64,000 bases of DNA from positions 7,606,001-7,670,000 of the forward strand of contig NC_135133.1 in NCBI RefSeq assembly GCF_050908995.1, in the 5' to 3' direction. This document shows, piece by piece, positions 62,417-64,000 of the stretch (position 1 is the first letter of the stretch; every line of letters starts with the position of its first letter). A program made the position numbers and the translations under genes. The DNA is from Andrena cerasifolii (Eukaryota > Arthropoda > Insecta > Hymenoptera > Andrenidae). The notes under the pieces are model-generated. The model did not search any database. It saw only the letters and a list, made by a program, of their open reading frames with translations, and was not told the origin of the DNA.

Positions 62417-63764
62417 GGGTAGACCGGGTCAAATCGGATGAAAATAAGAATTTAGTCCATATTTCTTACATCGCGATAGAAACGAGCATTCCGATCGTTC
62501 GTGGTACCTCGTCTCTGTCCACCGCACCTACCGCAAAAGCCCGTTAATTGCTTCAAGTCATTGTTTAGAGCTGGCATACGTTTTCAGTGACATGGACGCG
62601 TGCGAACGTTTCAATTCTGGTCCGAATCTAACCTACGTAATCTGCAATTTCGTATTTAACCCTTAACTGGTATCCTGGGGTCAGTCGTGACCCCAAGCAC
62701 GCAAGGTTCGCTGCAAAATATTTGGTTGTATAAGTTTGTAAACTGAATTTCTAATTAATTTGATCATAATAGTTTAACTTTCTACGTATCTATTATTTTC
62801 TACATTACCTAAGAAGAAAATATTCATACTGGTTGCTCTAGTGTCGACTTTACAAATTTCTGTGCCCTTTTTTATTTGGGGTCTGTCACGACCCCAAGAT
62901 AACAGTTACGTTTGAAAAAACAGTATACCAGTTAAGGGTTAAAATAAAAAGTAAGCTTGAAAATTCCAATGTGCTTATTGTTATTAGTTTGCACGATGTC
63001 CAAGTTTATTATTTGATGTATTTTAGACTATTATATCGTAATATGTTTATGTAATCTACACCCTTTGAAATACTTATATATGGGGCTAATCGGGTCGCGT
63101 TATTTGGGGTGAATCGGATCACTCTTATTTTTCATTTGAGTATTTCTATGATTATAAATATGATAATTGTTTATATACAGATGATTAGTACGTACATAGA
63201 AAAGAGCAATCAGGGATCATGGTGTCCAAAAAAAATAAAGGAATCTGTGATAAAAATTAAATTTACAGAACTGACGAAAAAAAAAAAATAAATTAATGGT
63301 CTTAAGAAGTTGGCATTGCATTTACTCTGGTGAAAAATTAATTCCTCCACTTTCAGAAGATTATCTGAGAAGAATAATGCCACGAGAATTGTGCCGATAG
63401 AGGCGGCAAAACACGGCAATATTCTTCCGATCTGTGTGCCGAGTAGAGTCACTTGACTTCACTGTCATTAAATGAGATTTCTTTAAGTTGCTTCCAAAGA
63501 TTTTGTTATGAAAATTTCAGTTTTTTTCAGAAATTTATCTGTTATCCGATTCGCCCCAAGTTTCGGACCCAATCGGATATTCTCCCTTTTTGTTTTTTTC
63601 TTAGCAGAAGAAACACTTTTATGTTCAATTTTATTGTCTATTATTAATCTTAAAGCCAAAGGTGTACAGGCCACGAATACATAATAAAAAATTAGTTTTT
63701 CAATGTCTGACTAATATTTCTTTACCGTCAAACACAAAGCGATCCGATTCGCCCCGGTCTACCC
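62417..63764. mobile_element. TA-flanked terminal-inverted-repeat DNA element hosting a nested MITE
   Basis: The left end is GGGTAGACCGGGTCAAATCGG; the right end on the minus strand is GGGTAGACCGGGGCGAATCGG. The edges abut TA (62415-62416 and 63765-63766). Further copies of the GGGGNNAATCGG motif lie inside (near 63082, 63106, 63543 and 63566), giving a repeated subterminal motif. Total 1348 bp, about 1065 bp once the nested MITE is subtracted. The AT-rich interior has short frames (for example 63210-63452 minus) without a recognisable transposase. Family not identified. Confidence 0.65.
62660..62938. mobile_element. piggyBac-type MITE, copy 3 (nested)
   Basis: Starts CCCTTAACTGGTATCCTGGG and ends CCAGTTAAGGG, with perfect TTAA duplications at 62656-62659 and 62939-62942. 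279 bp. Its minus strand aligns with the plus strand of the copy at 5269-5548 along its length, including AGTCGACACTAGAGCAACC and the GACCCCAAATAAAAAA block. It lies inside the TA-flanked element and so inserted later. Confidence 0.8.
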
Positions 63765-64000
63765 TACAGTTGCTCGTCTAGTCGGATTACCGAGCCAACG
63801 AGCGGTTCCTTCGCTAAATCTCCTGGCCCTTGCGCCTTATCTCTTCTTCCCACTGCTCCAAAGTAACCGAGATCGGAGATATCTGCCGTGCCGTCCCGAT
63901 AAAAACGCCACGTCAACTACGTGTCGGCTACTTGCGCAATCGGCGCAGCAAGTGCGAGCAAGCACACATGCACGGACGCACGCCGCCTTTGCCCTTGCCA
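63765..64000. other. Right edge; no gene recognised
   Basis: CpG-rich DNA following the terminal-inverted-repeat element. No supported feature. Confidence 0.35.

Overview
The window looks like nuclear DNA of an insect, most likely a hymenopteran (bee, ant or wasp). The basis is short-exon, intron-rich genes whose products match insect orthologues in family and length, CpG-rich intergenic DNA alternating with AT-rich stretches, piggyBac- and mariner-type miniature transposons, and a large satellite array. The species cannot be fixed by reading alone. No bacterial, organellar or viral gene was seen.

Four protein-coding genes can be rebuilt exon by exon, all on the minus strand. (1) 2523-7708: a Knirps-family (NR0A) orphan nuclear receptor; the zinc-finger exons join at the family's conserved GCK/SFF junction, and there is a likely in-frame 53-codon upstream exon. 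(2) 31511-33301: TRAM, the translocating-chain-associated ER membrane protein, seven exons, 377 aa. (3) 36784-41867: ATP-dependent 6-phosphofructokinase (Pfk), fourteen exons in the mature message, 787 aa, with three interchangeable 109-nt exons (two with GC instead of GT donors) and a candidate 18-nt micro-exon. (4) 49149-52392: 14-3-3 zeta, 247 aa, with two interchangeable 164-nt exons. All listed exon phases and lengths close without a frameshift. The four genes have no obvious shared pathway: one is a transcription factor and the others are housekeeping or signalling genes.

Repeats dominate 15-29.4 kb. A 151-bp tandem repeat (14991-15624) is followed by two arrays of a ~170-bp satellite (15732-17575 and ~18757-29430). 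Each monomer carries a pair of imperfect inverted arms. The large array has higher-order structure: a 3138-bp tandem duplication, ~360-bp dimers of two monomer types, and an 850-bp five-monomer unit. Mobile-element remains include three TTAA-flanked MITEs sharing CCCTTAAC termini, one of them nested in a TA-flanked terminal-inverted-repeat element at the right end; a TA-flanked MITE at the left end; a fold-back element near 30.4 kb; inverted repeats in the knirps-family intron; and a decayed Tc3-like transposase near 42.5-43 kb.

The remaining DNA (most of 5.5-15 kb, 43-49 kb and 52-62 kb) holds no gene I can support. It probably contains UTRs, non-coding first exons and regulatory DNA of the genes named.
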